Source: Cyclina sinensis (taxonomy: Eukaryota; Mollusca; Bivalvia; Venerida; Veneridae). From it: 64,000 nt of DNA. Positions 1 through 12,550 of the stretch are shown here, in pieces. The notes under the pieces are model-generated. The model searched no databases. It saw nothing but the letters and a program-made list of their open reading frames with translations, and was not told the DNA's origin. A program made the position numbers and the translations under genes. Each line of letters opens with the position of its first letter. Position 1 is the first letter of the stretch. The stretch is taken from assembly GCA_012932295.1 (NCBI GenBank), contig JAAONU010000016.1:29635290-29699289 (forward strand), written 5' to 3'.

Positions 1-1320
1 TGTCCTTTGTTGTACACAATCAATCCAAAAAGGAACAAAAAACATTGGTAAATTTACAGTAATGAAAAAAGAAATGCTGTAATTCTTATGAACGCATGTT
101 AAAAAAAAATTTACTATCAAACCTAGACAGAAGGTTTTTAAACCTTTCAAACAACACGGAACGAAAAAAAAAATGGGAGAAAAATAGTTCTGACAAGCCT
201 GCAAAATTCATTAGACCTTTAAGCAGCATTTATATATTGCTTAAGCTGACTGAGGGGTAATTAAGTTATTCAATCATTCTGTTTGCTACAATAACAGAGA
301 TGTCAGATGCTGAAAAAATTATCCAAACTTTAGGGCTTATTAAAAACAACATGAAACAAAATCCAGTCCACCCCATATGATGGAAGTTTCATTTTTTTCA
401 TCACTTAATTACTATTTGATGGAGATTACAGATGCCCTGAATTCACACAGATTATAAGAAAAAAAGGTGGGAAAAGTAAAAATGCCAATGGAAAAACAGA
501 AGAATTTAAGTGTTTTTGCCAAATTGAAGGGGTGATAAATTTACAGGAAATTTTTTTCCAACGTGGTTTGCCCACACAAAATTTGTATTTTGGCTCTCTT
601 TTTTGGTTAGAAACCTTAATGTGTGTTAAGGTATTTCTATACAGAGGAATTTGTGCTCCAGTCCATTGTAATGCAACATCAAATAAAAAAAAAGTTTTTT
701 ATTAAGTTTCAGAATGAGTATCTGCATTGGTAAGAAAAAGGTGGACATCATAGTAAACTTAATTTTGCTTATTCATCATAAGTATAGAATTCAGACTTCC
801 CTGTCACTAGTCGTGCATATAACTCTGTAGAATAATAGTAGTTCATGCAATATCATAACTTGTTTTCATGCTATTAGTTCAGCTGAAATCTGTTTGCTTA
901 ACTCTGGCAAGAAATTTGAGCTTAAGTTAGGCAGTTGACAGAAAAATACCTAATAACATCTTTTTCTTCAGCTCACAAAGAATTGTGGTCAAATATCTCC
1001 AGAATCATTTATCAGGCATGGATGAAAGAAATTTCAGCTGAAAAAGTTTCCTTTAAAACGAACACCAGAATTTCACAGAGACTGAAATCTAGGTAAATAG
1101 AGTGGTTTCACTTTTAAATGTTTATACATTTCACTTAAGAGTCTGAAGGGGTTTCAATTTCCCCTGGTGCCTTCCACTGTCTAAAATTTGACGCAATTTC
1201 CTGCTCAAAGTTCTACTGCAAAAATTATTTCTGTGCAGTTTATTTGTTTATAATGACTTTAAAAAAAAGTTAAAAAGATATTTTTAAAGCAGTTAAACAC
1301 AGTTAACGGTAATTCAGTTT
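1..1320. other. Unassigned AT-rich sequence
   Basis: No gene, repeat family or RNA is recognisable. The stretch is AT-rich with many A-runs and T-runs, and stop codons are frequent in all frames. It reads like intron or intergenic DNA. Confidence 0.5.
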
Positions 1321-1329
1321 ATGTTGTGG

Positions 1330-1600
1330 TCTTAATTAAAATGCAGACACAGAGCAGTGTGCTCTTCATTTACGTAATTGCCAGCACAAACTTCCCGAGT
1401 TACAGCTCTAATTAAAAGCAGTCTTTGAGAGGAGGAGTTTATGGCATTTAAGTTCACAGATCTACTGCCTTCGCAAATCCCCCTTTATTGGTTGAGCAGG
1501 TTTTATTTTGTCTCCTCTATAGAAATTCTTTTGGGTGGCAGAAGTTTGTTGTCATTTTCTGGCATGGAAATCGGAACTCTTAAGCTGGTAAGTGATGGCA
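1330..1600 (+). promoter_or_regulatory. Possible conserved regulatory block or non-coding first exon
   Basis: This block is richer in sequence complexity than its surroundings. It holds a TTAATTAA at 1332-1339 and a TAATTAAA at 1409-1416, both homeodomain-type cores. A short open frame starts at an ATG at 1441. It reaches a strong splice-donor match (CTG then GTAAGT, donor at 1588) and ends 50 bases later. The open frame has no recognisable domain. It could be an enhancer, a 5' untranslated exon or a short coding exon. Only the motifs are seen directly; the role is inferred. Confidence 0.25.
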
Positions 1601-1751
1601 CAGATTACATACTAATTTATGAATGTGGTTTTACTTAGGTTTCTTAGAATTTCTTCACATTTTTGAGTTGTAAATTCAAATTTGTGGATTGAAGAGGTTG
1701 ACTGCAAGACTCTATCTACATTTGAGTGTCATGTCACGTCTGACTTATGGC

Positions 1752-2047
1752 CTGCCAGCCTGGCTAGCTTAATCAATAGAACATCAGATTGTGAATCCTG
1801 AAGTTCCTGGTTCAATCCCCTTGAGGGCCGACAAAATTTCTCCATGATAATTGATCTCAAACAATGCATCTACAGGTTATTTGTCCCTCACCTCTGAAGC
1901 AAGTGAGGAAGTAGTCAGGCACTTGCGGAGAGATTGGTTAGTAAACTGGTTGGATACCCAGGAACACTTGTTAGGTGGACTGACTGCCGGGATATGACCA
2001 TAGCTGTTAAAACTGGTTCTAAACCCCAATAAACCAAACCAAACCTG
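1752..2047 (+). mobile_element. tRNA-derived SINE
   Basis: The head resembles a degenerate tRNA gene. A box-A-like TAGCTTAATCA lies at 1765-1775 and a good box B, GGTTCAATCCC, at 1809-1819. A body of about 200 bp follows, ending in an A/C-rich 'aaaccaaaccaaacc' tail near 2030-2046. This is the layout of a pol III-transcribed SINE. A 123-codon open frame on the minus strand overlaps it and is treated as a by-product. Confidence 0.65.
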
Positions 2048-2238
2048 ACTTACCACCATCAGACTGTCTACATCCACCTTCATCCAAATTTTTGGCAAGA
2101 TAAATTTCAGTTTTGATTTCATTTGTGGGAAGCCTGTTACAACTGTTTCAAAATAAAGAATTTCCCTCACCAGAAAGCTAAATAAAGGAAAATAGTATAT
2201 ATGTGTAAGCCCATATAATGATTCTTGTGACAGTTTAA

Positions 2239-2443
2239 CCCTTACCATGCTAAATATCTAAAATAATAGAATTGTCCTTTCAATTTGGACCAATCCATAA
2301 ATTGTTTATAGGGGTGCTTACTGAAAATTTACTGACTGAATGGTGAATAGTGCAGACCATGATCAGATTGCACAGATGTGCAGACTGATCTTGGTCTGCA
2401 CTGGTCGCAAAGGCAGAGTGAATTGCCTCCAACAGGGTAAGGG
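2239..2443. mobile_element. MITE-like element between TTAA sites (piggyBac type)
   Basis: TTAA occurs on both sides (2235-2238 and 2444-2447). Immediately inside are inverted ends, CCCTTACCATG on the left and the complement of CCCTTACCCTG on the right. TTAA target sites and ends beginning CCC are hallmarks of the piggyBac superfamily. At 205 bp it has no transposase and must be non-autonomous. The centre contains the partly palindromic motif pair 'gcagaccatgatcag' and 'ctgatcttggtctgc'. A decayed relative lies at 52.4 kb. Confidence 0.7.
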
Positions 2444-2449
2444 TTAAAC

Positions 2450-4728
2450 ACTTCTAACAAACACTGTAAAAGTTGAGTTAGCTATATGGTCCCATCTAAA
2501 AAATAACAGGGTGTTGCCAAATCTTGGTTCAACTAGTCTTTTGTAACAGTAGTCAAGGTCTCTATGAAGTTTAAAAGGATTTTAAGAACTTTTTCGTGTG
2601 TTGGCTAGCTTTGTCTAGTGTGATGGAGGTCACTTTGAAGTTATCAAATAAAAAATTCAGTAAAATTGTGCACATCCATGTCATGATCATGCTAAAACAA
2701 AATTTTTGTAAATTGACAGTTTTTTGTATTTTTGCATACCGGTATTTATCTGTATGCTTAAAAAGATGATTTTGAATAAAGAAATGCATCTGATTTAAGA
2801 TTTTCTAAGTGTATCTAGCATCAAGATGTACTTTCATCAACATAATGTGGCAGAAGATGCAAAAAATGACGCTACTTAAGAAAGCTTTGGGTGAAAAGTA
2901 ACCAAAATATCCTAGTCGTGTGCTTTTAAATAAACAAAATGCACTTGGTTACTATGGTAAAATGTAAATAAGTGACATAGCTTTTGTATTTGAGGTTACT
3001 TGAATTCCAAAGCTCCCTCACGATGAATATACATTTTTGTAAATAACAAGTGCATGCTGGGAACTGCTATTGACGGTAATCCATGCACACCAGTATCATG
3101 GATTACAGCTCTCAACAATATGTCAAACAGAGAATTGTAAATAACAGTGAAGATGCATTTTTCCTGAAGTACGCTGAATCCAGTGTTTTAGGTTTTTGAA
3201 TTAAATGACGTTTGAACTTAAGACGTGTAGATCAGTGCAAGTTCAGTCGAGTGAGATTGCAGCTTTTTGTGCATTATTCCCATGAGTACAAAAGCTAATG
3301 GCTGTGAACATATTCTTTTAAAGTTGAAATATATGGCACTTGTTGCACTAAATGAAAAAATTGAATTTTTTTTCTACCATAATTATGATGTTCACTTGTG
3401 AAGGCAATGACTTGTGTATTGAAATTATTGGCAAGAGCAGCGTTTTAGAGACAAGGTCAGCTTCAAGGTCATATGGTTTTGCCATCATTAGAGATACCCT
3501 ATTGAATACAATCTAGTTGTAAGTCCCGATTTTAAAACCTTCAAAGAATTCCAAGATTAGAAGCTTATCATTTTGATCTGATTTTGCACCTTCTTTCTTT
3601 TGTTTTTTTTTTTTAATCATTTTTTCAGGTTATTTAGAATGACCCTGGTTTGATAAAGAGTTGTATTTCAAGAAAAGATTGTGTGTAAGAAATGTTTTCT
3701 TTCACAATGGTGAAACAGATGTTATCTACAGAAGCTTTTTGTTACATTTTAGGGTAGTTTCAAAATTTTGTTGATATACATAACTAAACCAAAACAGATG
3801 TTGTCAGTTATTTCAAATTTTCAAATATTTCACAGGTAACACAAGATAACAGGTAGAAGACGGACTTATTAAAGGAATGATAAATTTAGTCATCTTACAT
3901 GTTCAACACACTATCAAGTTTTAAATAGATATTACCGTTTTAATTATATGTATCTAGTGTTGCTGTTTAACGTATAAAAGAACTGCCGTCATCTGTAATT
4001 TACTTTGGCAATTCTTTATTAATTTACAGTAAATATGATCTCGTTTCAAGTTGACGAATATTTAAATCATTGCTTTTCACAAGATTTTGAATGTAAACGG
4101 TTACCATGGATAAGATTTCAGAATTGCGATGTAAGAAAAGAATTAAAGAATGTTATTGTTGATGCATTATTGAAATCTTGCGGTTATGTGCGTAAATAAG
4201 GGTAGTGGTATTGAAATGCAAATTACCAAAAAGTGTAGTTCTAAAATGCAATACTGATGTATCTGTTTTTGAGCTGTTCAACACATTTTTGTCAGATATC
4301 TTTTAAATATGTGTTTTAGCAAGTATTTTATTTCATAAATGTGATGTACCTTACATTTTTTTCAATTCTATGAAAGTCTATGAAACCATGAGCCTATGAC
4401 AGTCATACTATTATAATAATTGTTAAGACACTATTTGTTAAAATCTGTATTTCAGATTTATACCACTGGCGTTATTACAGAATTAGGAAGTTAACAGCAT
4501 AATGTGCACTTTCCCACCTTGACAACAGGTAAAATGTCACTAAATAACACAGAAGTACAAAAATGCAACAATTTCTTCAGTAAATATAAGCTAGATTATA
4601 ACAATACTCAGTGGGGGAGTCTTCCAACAGTATAAGCCAAATGATAATGGTATTATGAGAATACAGATATTAATAATAAAAATAATAATCTGACATTCAT
4701 GATTCAAGTATAACATTTGAAAAGACAA
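2450..4728. other. Unassigned AT-rich sequence
   Basis: No supported gene or repeat was found. The open frames are short and AT-driven. It contains only simple A/T runs, such as the T-run near 3605-3615. Confidence 0.45.
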
Positions 4729-5047
4729 GACCACTTTGGAGATATAGATTGCCCTTGTCCATCATCCATCATGCTGTCCGTACATAGACCAGTTTGTGTC
4801 ACAGGTAACTCCAAACGTATAACTGCTTGAGCCCTGAAACTTTCTAAGAATAGTTGTCGGCATGTGAACTTACGCACCTGGGTATTTTGACACAAATTTA
4901 TTGGAGATCAGCATAGTTATGCCTCCTGATAAAGCTAAAAAATAGCATTTTTAAACTTTATACACATCTGTAATTGTACAGGATTTTTTGTGACAGTACA
5001 ACGGAATGTGGTGGCATCCATGTCCTATAGATATATATCTAGTTTTG
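4729..5047 (+). mobile_element. Internally deleted family-F tandem-repeat element
   Basis: The 3' part (about 4986-5047) aligns base for base with the 3' end of the element at 14.9-15.5 kb: 'tgtgacag', then 'tgtggtg', then 'gcatc.tgtccta.aga', then 'tctagtttt'. The 5' part (about 4745-4870) has the 'tgtccatcatccatc' stretch expected near the 5' end of these elements. The internal tandem units seen in the other copy are missing. It appears to be a remnant that kept mainly its two ends. Confidence 0.45.
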
Positions 5048-6765
5048 AATGTTCAGAGACATTTTTTTTCTGTAATATAAAAGTTTTACCTCTAGTTTAA
5101 GGTGGAAAGTTTGTGACACTATTATTATGTACAATTGAAACTTACGTCATTTTTGCAAGCCCTTGAACTTAATCCCGAAGTTAGTCATGTATCACTGAGT
5201 ATATTTGAATAGAAGCTACTACAAAGAAAACGCATTAAGATTATTTACACTGGAGTAAATTGGTGCATCTTTTTAAAATGCATCACTTAAGCAGAAATTA
5301 TAATTCAGGTTTATATTTTTATGTATTTTTGATAGGATGATCATAGGTTGATTTGGCTGGTTGATTGATTTTTTTGGTCAGTTGGTCAACTGATAAAAGA
5401 ATACATTAATCAGTTCAAACACGTTTAATTACAGGTGAATCCTGTATATTTTTAAAAATGATGATGTTGTAATTTTTACTATCTTTATTCTTTTATTATC
5501 AAACTACAATTCTTTGTGTTTTATCAGGCACTTGTTGACCTTTTGATAAAAATGCTTTTGAGGGGATGGGGGATGGAAGTGTAAGCCTATGTAGTTAAGC
5601 TTTATTTAGAGTGTTTTAGGTAGGGGTGTTGAAGGCAGAAATATGGTTGAAATTGAATTAGGTTCACTATAACAAATTGGAAAAACTAAGATTTAGTTTC
5701 ATTTCAAATTTAAAAAAAATTAAAAGCAACATCCTTTTAAATGAATACTGATTTCTGTCAATGGTACTAAATATATTTACTAAGAACATTTAATAAAATG
5801 AATAATAAAGTTTGAAAAAAAGTTAGTTACTTTCTAACAAAGGCTGATTAAGTTGTTTTTTTTTAACTTACACAAGTCATTAATCATGGTTGCATTTTAA
5901 ATGCCATAAAAAATGGTTGTCACTTAAAAATCTTGAAAATTTTTAGGGTCTTAGGATTGTATTGTTTTTTCATTTTATCTTATCAGCAGTCCCTTAATAT
6001 TTTAAAATGCCACCCGTAACCCCGTTAATCTCACCTTTGTGACTTTTCATTGATAACCTTACGTCTTACGGTTCAGTGTCACTATTCAAATTTTTCTATC
6101 ATTGGCAGTCACAGATACGTTGCTATAAATAGAATTTTTAAAAGAAATGTGGTTAAAATCACGAAAACTACCGAAAAAGAATGACGCCTTCTTTTTTATG
6201 TTTGCTGGTAATGCGCACACATTAGTGGGTTAATTTATGAGAAAAGACTTGACATAATTATCCTTAGGTAAATCAAAATGCAGTGTTATCAGAGAGGGAT
6301 CTTGTTTTGCAGCCCCTGAATATAGAGATGAAAATATGGAGAAAAAATTAATGTATAGAAATTTCATAATAACGCATTTTGAATTTATGTATTTCTTCTT
6401 CCTGAGTAATAGGTGCATTAAAAGCTGATTTGATTATAATTATATGATTCTTGACTCGCTCTCCATTTATCACACTATATAAAGCCTTTTACACCTTTGA
6501 AAGGCTTACATTGAATTTATTTTAGTTTGTGCTAGTTGTAGATTCAATTTCTGGGTTCTTATGTTAACAACCCTGGTGACTGTTTGATGAATTTTGTGCT
6601 CAAAAACAAGATAAAAACAGAACTCAAGTTTACCGCCTGTGAGACCGGAGACTTCATGCTCTACCCTAACTTCATGCAGGCTTTATTGGGCATTCTGTAT
6701 TTATTTAAATAATGAAGATTACTTAACAACTAATCAAGTGATAGATCCATCACCTATTAACATAT
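5048..6765. other. Unassigned AT-rich sequence
   Basis: No gene or repeat family is recognisable. A small near-palindrome, 'tcagttggtcaactga', lies near 5377-5393 and may be chance. Confidence 0.45.
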
Positions 6766-6999
6766 AAGACTTTTAACCCAGAGGTTTTGAGTTGATAGTC
6801 TTTCGGATGAGACATTAAACCGAGGTCCCATGTATCAGTGCTATACACTGAGCATGCAAAAGAACCAGGGGTGTCTCTGGAATTGGATGCTTTCTGTATC
6901 TTGCACTACCCCCAAAACATAAAATAACTGATCTCTTCAGGGGGCGTCGGTCATATGGGCAACCGGTACTGACGATAAGCTCAAATAGATAAATAGGTT
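6766..6999 (+). mobile_element. Conserved-core SINE, 5'-truncated
   Basis: About 230 bp align with the complete SINE at 49852-50141 (opposite strand). The match includes the core 'ctttcggatgagacatt' followed by 'aaaccgaggtcccatg', then 'gggggcgtcggtcatatgg' and a degraded GATA-type tail ('aaatagataaatag'). The tRNA-like head is mostly lost; only a piece resembling 'taacccagaggtt' remains. A conserved core shared by copies is typical of SINEs with a central domain, but the domain name is not certain. Confidence 0.7.
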
Positions 7000-7165
7000 T
7001 TGAGTTCATTCCCCCACACCTTCAGTAACACAAGTGTCCTTCTAATGGGCTATTAAATTGAGGCCTCGTTGGTGCTATAAATTCAGCATATAAAGGAATC
7101 AGGAGAGTCTCTGAGTGAAATGGATTGCTTTCTGTATCTTGCACCAATCCTCCGTCGACCAACGG
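7000..7165 (+). mobile_element. Second, more diverged SINE copy in tandem
   Basis: Directly after the tail of the first copy, the same order of motifs recurs in diverged form. It runs 'attaaattgaggcc', 'gtgctataaattcagcat', 'caggagagtctctgagtg', then 'gctttctgtatcttgcacc'. It ends earlier than the first copy. The pair forms a head-to-tail SINE dimer or two independent insertions at the tail. Confidence 0.6.
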
Positions 7166-8345
7166 AAATCAATCTGTTCTGTATGATGAGACTGAAAGAC
7201 AACCAGCTGAAGGACTTAGGAGTTTCCATTAGCTTCCAGAAAAGCTGAACATTTTCATGTTTTTACTTTACCTTTGCTAAAATAAACTTTGTCAACATTT
7301 ATTAAGGTTGAATGATTTTGGTTTAAACCTCGACTTTTATCTGTGATGAGCATATACATCAGTATTATTGAGTCTGTTAAATTTACGTTGCAGTTTTTTA
7401 GTTGCAGTTAAATTTCAAAATTTTCACATTGACTGCACAGACCTCCAAAAAAGCTTTTAGACCTTACACTGATTGCAAAGCATCATTGATTTGCATTTTA
7501 CGGACCATATATTATATTCAGAAAAAGTCGAATGCAGCATATATTTTATGGTAATAAATTCAATGCAGTTTTGACTGTGAGTTGACGCTCTAGTCTCAAT
7601 GTCTTATACATGTCATAAAAGATAAATCATTCTTTATCCCAGATGAAATCATATGTTTTTGTACTATCAAATTAGGTTTTCAAATCTTGATTTATAGTGT
7701 GAGGGAAAGATAAATGTATTAGCAAATTACTCAGTTATGAAGAAGTAATAGGAAGTCAGCAGGCCATGACATGATAAATACGCTTGGAGTCTCATCAAAT
7801 TGGAGTCACCATTGAGGACGGAAATGTTCAAAACATTATCAGAGCAAAGAGAGACCTTGTCTTAATATTGAATCTGTAGATAGGTATTGCTGTGCAAAGA
7901 AGAAAAAAACGTCAGAATGTTTATATGTTAGTTTTTATTGATTTGGTTTGAAAGGGCAAGTAAATTATCAACAAGTAAAATGTTTGAACGCCACCAATGG
8001 AGTGGGGGTTCCGATAATTAGTAATGTTGGATTAAATGTACTCAGTATGGTGGATAATCAAATCTAATATTTTTGCACTCTAACTTTGTATATGGCTCAC
8101 ATTTGTTAATGTTTCAAGCTAAAAAAGATGATGCTATGTCAAGTCTATAGGCATTGTTTGCTCTGTATGGAAATTAGCTGCTGTCACATTATGCTTTTCT
8201 TGATTGAGGGAGTAGAATTAATACCGAAATCATTCACCTCATCAAAAGATGATATTTTTTTTATTTTCCTACCTCTATAATTCAAAAATAAAAATTTCTT
8301 ATTTTTTTACAGTTCACGTACAGAAAAAATTATTTCGGAAAAAAA
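7166..8345. other. Unassigned AT-rich sequence
   Basis: No gene or repeat recognised. Confidence 0.4.
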
Positions 8346-8349
8346 ATAA

Positions 8350-8421
8350 TTAATTCGAACCCATGCTTGCAACTACATGCATGACTGTCGCGTCCAATCG
8401 TAACAACTCGGCCTTTCCGGA
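8350..8421 (-). mobile_element. tRNA-like SINE head or tRNA relic
   Basis: Read on the minus strand, 'GGCCGAGTTGTTACG' resembles a class II tRNA D-arm. A box-B-like GGGTTCGAA lies at the other end (complement of 8353-8361). The spacing of about 50 bp suits a pol III promoter. No clean cloverleaf or intact acceptor stem was found, so a functional tRNA is unlikely. Downstream at 8508, a short ATG frame in good start context (MAELKQCLSYAL) runs into a lysine-rich poly-A and stops after 19 codons. Confidence 0.4.
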
Positions 8422-8429
8422 CAACTTCG

Positions 8430-9185
8430 TATAAAGACCTCGTATGTAAGTGTATGAATACACCAAATGGTAATTCGCCCTGGCTTTAATAAAAATATAA
8501 ACAAACATGGCAGAACTCAAGCAGTGTTTGTCTTATGCTTTAGAAAAAAAGAAAAAAAAAAGTTAATTTAGAGTATGAACAGGTAGAGGCTTTAAGAAAT
8601 GTGTTCAATTTAGCAGACACCACCTGTATTATGAAATAGTCCAATATGGCACCTACCACATTATTTCCAAGGTGACTTATTGAAGTCGCCCGAGGTGTTC
8701 CAAATGTGTCACGTCCTTACTAAAAGTAACATCGTAGTCATTTGTTTAAAATCGGCTATTTCCGTAAAATTCAGTCTGGTTCGCGATCTTAAATCAAAAC
8801 ACCGCTTGTTACAAAGAACACACTGTGAAATCAGTTTACAGTCTAAAAGGAGTTATGTCACCACATGGAAATTTTACTGACTGCATTCCAATATAAACGC
8901 CACCTCCAGGCCGGCATGTAAAACAGCAAAAAAAATTATATCACATAAAAGTTATTCATTTTGTACCTACCCCTAGGATGAAAATCTATCATGTCTTTGT
9001 TTGAAGGAATTTGTCCTGTTAGATCTTTTTTTAGAGCTGATGAAAAATGTTTGAGTATAATATTGTAATAGCTTTTAGGAGGGCCAGTCAAGCTGTCTCT
9101 CTGATTACTAAGTTGCAATTCAGGCACCAAACAAACATTATGTTACTCATCATTTAACTTAAGCCTTATCAGATAGCATCATGTG
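8430..9185. other. Unassigned sequence, moderately CpG-containing
   Basis: Open frames on both strands (about 65 codons at 8680-8880 and 8936-9130) have no recognisable motif and no clear splice context. No repeat was identified. Confidence 0.35.
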
Positions 9186-9350
9186 CCTGGCCTCTGTGGT
9201 CTCATGTTAGTGTGCCCGACTACAAATCAAGAGATTATGGTTTGAACCCAAATTTGGGCCCTGTACCTGTATGACCTTAATTGTTGAGAGGGACATTAAA
9301 CCTGATTTCACTCATAACGTCATGTAAGGGTAGGAAAGTGCCAAACCACA
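9186..9350 (+). mobile_element. tRNA-derived SINE
   Basis: A tRNA-like head begins near 9189 and has a clear box B, GGTTTGAACCC, at 9239-9249. It is followed by 'gttgagagggacattaaacc', the type of core seen in other SINEs of this window. Box A is degenerate. The 3' boundary is uncertain. Confidence 0.5.
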
Positions 9351-12105
9351 AGACTAAAGACATGTTTACATGTACATGCACTGTGAAAATGAATGTTTTC
9401 CATATGTATTGATTTTATCTTTCTAATTTCTTCAACCTAGAGCTTGTCAAACTCTATGGATCTGTAATTTGACAATTGATTTTATTCAGCTAAAATCCCT
9501 TAGATTACCTTATTCCAAGGGCAGCCAACCATTAAGCCAGAAACACTAACTGATTTGTAGTTCAGAACTGCAGTGCTATAATCTTAATCTAAGACTAAAA
9601 GTTGTTTTATTTTTCTCAAATATATAGAACTACCTTGCCAAGATGCTGGGTCAGATAAAGTCACAGTTTAAAAGTTTTATTACTGTTATGAAAGTTGTAA
9701 AGCACTGTCAGTCACATGAAACAGTTAGGAATATTTCCCTTAGGTCTTCTAAAACTCCATAATAATTATTGTTTAAGGAACCAGAGCTCTAGTTTTCAGA
9801 TATAGAAAAACAGTGCTTATGCACTTGCTGTGATCAGTTCTGAAACAAGAATACTTTGAAATTTGAAACAAATTCATAAACTTCTGTTGCCATGTTTCTT
9901 CATAGATTGATAAGATAACCTAAGTGGCTGATGACCATCAGTGTTTTGGTGTTTGTCTGTGATGAAATCCCATAAAAAGACCCATTCTAAACAGTGCTTT
10001 TCTTTTAGGTACTCCTGCTAAATAAACCTTATTCTAACTAATTCTTAAATCTTGGTGGTCACTTACTTACTCTATACCTGTAGCAGTAAAATGTTAACCA
10101 TATATTGTAAATCTTCTGCATTCTCCATCTTTATCAATCTGGTCTTCTTCAGCAAGAAGTTTTAAGACAGTTCAGATTCATTTTCTCATTCATTTTATTT
10201 TTCATTATTGTTTTCTAACATATTTGGTTCTTCATTTAGAAATTTTTAATTCCTGTAAATGACAGCACTTCAGAAAACTGACATTAAAAATGTTTAAATG
10301 TAAATCATGTGTTAGCTGCTGGATGTTAATGTGAGAGGACAATAAAAAATATAATTACTTTGACAATGGTTTGGAATCTTGGGGTAATTTCAGACAGTAT
10401 CTCAGATTTTCACACATTTATCAACCTCATTTTTTTGTCTACAGAACATAAATTTATGAACCCTGTGACAAAAGAATACAGTTATCATCTACTAAATTTC
10501 TATCTGCCCTTGTTTGTGGCAGACATATTTTATGGTTAACATTTTGTGATAGCGACAATAGTACCATTCTCAAATTATAGTCACTGAACATATAAATATG
10601 ATATCCATCAGACAGTGGACATGTCATTTATATAAAATGAACCTTCTGACATTCAGATATAATAGAAATAGTGAAAGTACTGTCATATTTAAATGCTGTG
10701 AAAAGGAAAATCACAGTTTCATGACCATATTTGGATTTTCTGCATCTTCATCTTTTCATCCATTCATACCAGGGTTGTCCATTCACTGCAGAGTTGTACA
10801 TCATTTTGAATTGTCCAATCATGATTTTACTATGTTATAATCTTACTCTCATACCTTATTGTCCATTGTCCCAGTGTTGACCACAAGAATGTGGTAATGT
10901 CCACTAAATTCAATAAAATCCCACTCAATGTCAGAAGGTCGTAAGCATGACACAATTTTGCTTTTCATGTAGCACATTTTTACAATTTGCAGTCAGAATA
11001 GGTGATTTGTATGCTACCTGTGGCTGACCCCTAAATAATTGGGGATGACAGAGCCCCTACTTACATACCACAAATATGTTCTGTGTCAAATGCAGGAGTA
11101 ATATCTTTAACTCTAATGTTTGAACCATGTATGAATGCTGTCTACTGTCTTACACCAAAGAGCAAAGATTCTGCAGATAGAAAAGAAACTATTGTAGACA
11201 TACACACAAGATATTATTAAAATACAGAGTGGAAGCTTCCCTCAACCAAAAAATTTCATTTGCAAGAAAATTTAAATAATTTAAATATTCTGTTGTTACA
11301 ATAATTATTAGGACATTTAGATAATAGTCATTTAAAATGCATATGACTAATGTATTGTGTCCTCTAATGACAAAATTAATGACTATTGTTATTGGATTAT
11401 GCCCCCTGCCCCACCCCAAAAAAAAAGTTATTTCTAATATGGGAATCTCTTTGGATACTCAAGATTAAAATGAACAGGATATTTTTTTATCATTTGAATG
11501 GTTGCAAAAGTTAGGGTGTTTTGCAGACTGGTTGGTCAGAAAGTAATTAAGAAAATGCAGGACTCAAGCATGTTAGACAAGTTTGGAAAAGGAAGCAAGA
11601 TTCATTCTTATTTTATGGAAATGTCATATTCATGACCAATCCCTCAGGCTTCTTTAGAATCACTGATCAGTGACAACCTTTAAAAGTTCTTTTAACAGTT
11701 ATCTTCCACTGTCACAGTTAAAATTGATAAAAACTCTTCAAAATTATGGTAAACAAGGTCATTGGTTTGTGTATCCAGGACACGCAGTGCTTTATTTGAT
11801 CATATCAGCTTGTTTTCTTAGCCCTTCATATACAAACACTGAAATTTTAAATAAACTTTGATTCACTTTTAAAACAACAAAGCCCACGGCTGTTTATATT
11901 TCTTCTTTGGATTAAATTTGAAGGTGAATTAAACAGTAACCTAGATACATAAACAATTTTTCAACCTCCTTTGTTGAAGAGTTTTTCATCAAAAATTAGT
12001 CATATGGTGTGCTTTGTGGTACTGACTGTCCATAACCTTTTCTTCAATGTATAGATAATTTAGGTGACTAAACACCATGAAAATGTGGTTTTAAAATCAC
12101 ATTTA
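9351..12105. other. Unassigned AT-rich sequence
   Basis: No supported gene. An 80-codon frame at 10598-10840 and a 76-codon minus frame at 11189-11419 lack splice context and family signatures. Simple A/T-rich stretches only. Confidence 0.4.
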
Positions 12106-12109
12106 CATT

Positions 12110-12240
12110 AAGAAGATCTTAAAATTAGCAATAAGTATATTGGTTTGTGTTGCATGGGAGTGTCACCATATCGATGCCGTGTATCTTCTTGCAGCGTCCC
12201 TCTACCAGTCTGCTTCAGCAGGTCCTCTATATCCTTTAAG
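12110..12240. other. Exon-like GC-rich island
   Basis: A compact block stands out in base composition from the AT-rich flanks and is open on both strands. On the minus strand a reading frame covers 12236 to about 12110 and includes IEDLLKQTGRGTLQEDTRHR. On the plus strand a cysteine/serine-rich frame from the ATG at 12153 stays open for 42 codons. The minus frame looks more protein-like. It has only weak splice matches (an acceptor-like AAAG before GATATAGAGG and a donor-like ATG/GTGACA). The product was not recognised. It may be an exon, a pseudogene fragment or conserved non-coding DNA. Confidence 0.3.
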
Positions 12241-12317
12241 AGAATGTGTCAGATTTCGGTTTTTGTGTTTTTTCAGTCATAATCAGAGACAAACTTGATT
12301 ACATCCAGATAAAAGAT

Positions 12318-12430
12318 CATCATTGTCATGGATAGCATCATGCTTGTCATCATCATAGTCAAAAACATCATCATCAGAAGTAGCAGCAGAAGCAGTACCA
12401 CAACTTCATCATTACCATCATCTACAGCAG
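12318..12430. repeat. Imperfect ATC/AGC trinucleotide stretch
   Basis: The segment is built from degenerate 'atc', 'agc' and 'tca' triplets, for example 'gtcatcatcatag', 'aacatcatcatcagaag' and 'agtagcagcagaagcag'. It has an open plus-strand frame rich in Ile and Ser, which is a consequence of the triplets. It is a decayed microsatellite. Confidence 0.6.
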
Positions 12431-12550
12431 ATGAAACCATAGCTAACTGAACTCTTCTATTTCATAATCATTGCAAATTAATTTATTACAAATTTCGTGC
12501 CCAAGCTATTTACAGACTAGTGTCTGATGCCAGATTTTCAGTCTTTGTAG

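Noticed and set aside
1877..2248. 123-codon minus-strand frame
   Set aside because: It overlaps the SINE at 1752-2047 and continues into the TTAA-flanked element, so it is best explained as an antisense by-product.
8500..8570. Start of a gene at ATG 8508 (MAELKQCLSYAL)
   Set aside because: The frame enters a poly-A-like lysine run and stops after 19 codons, without a splice donor.
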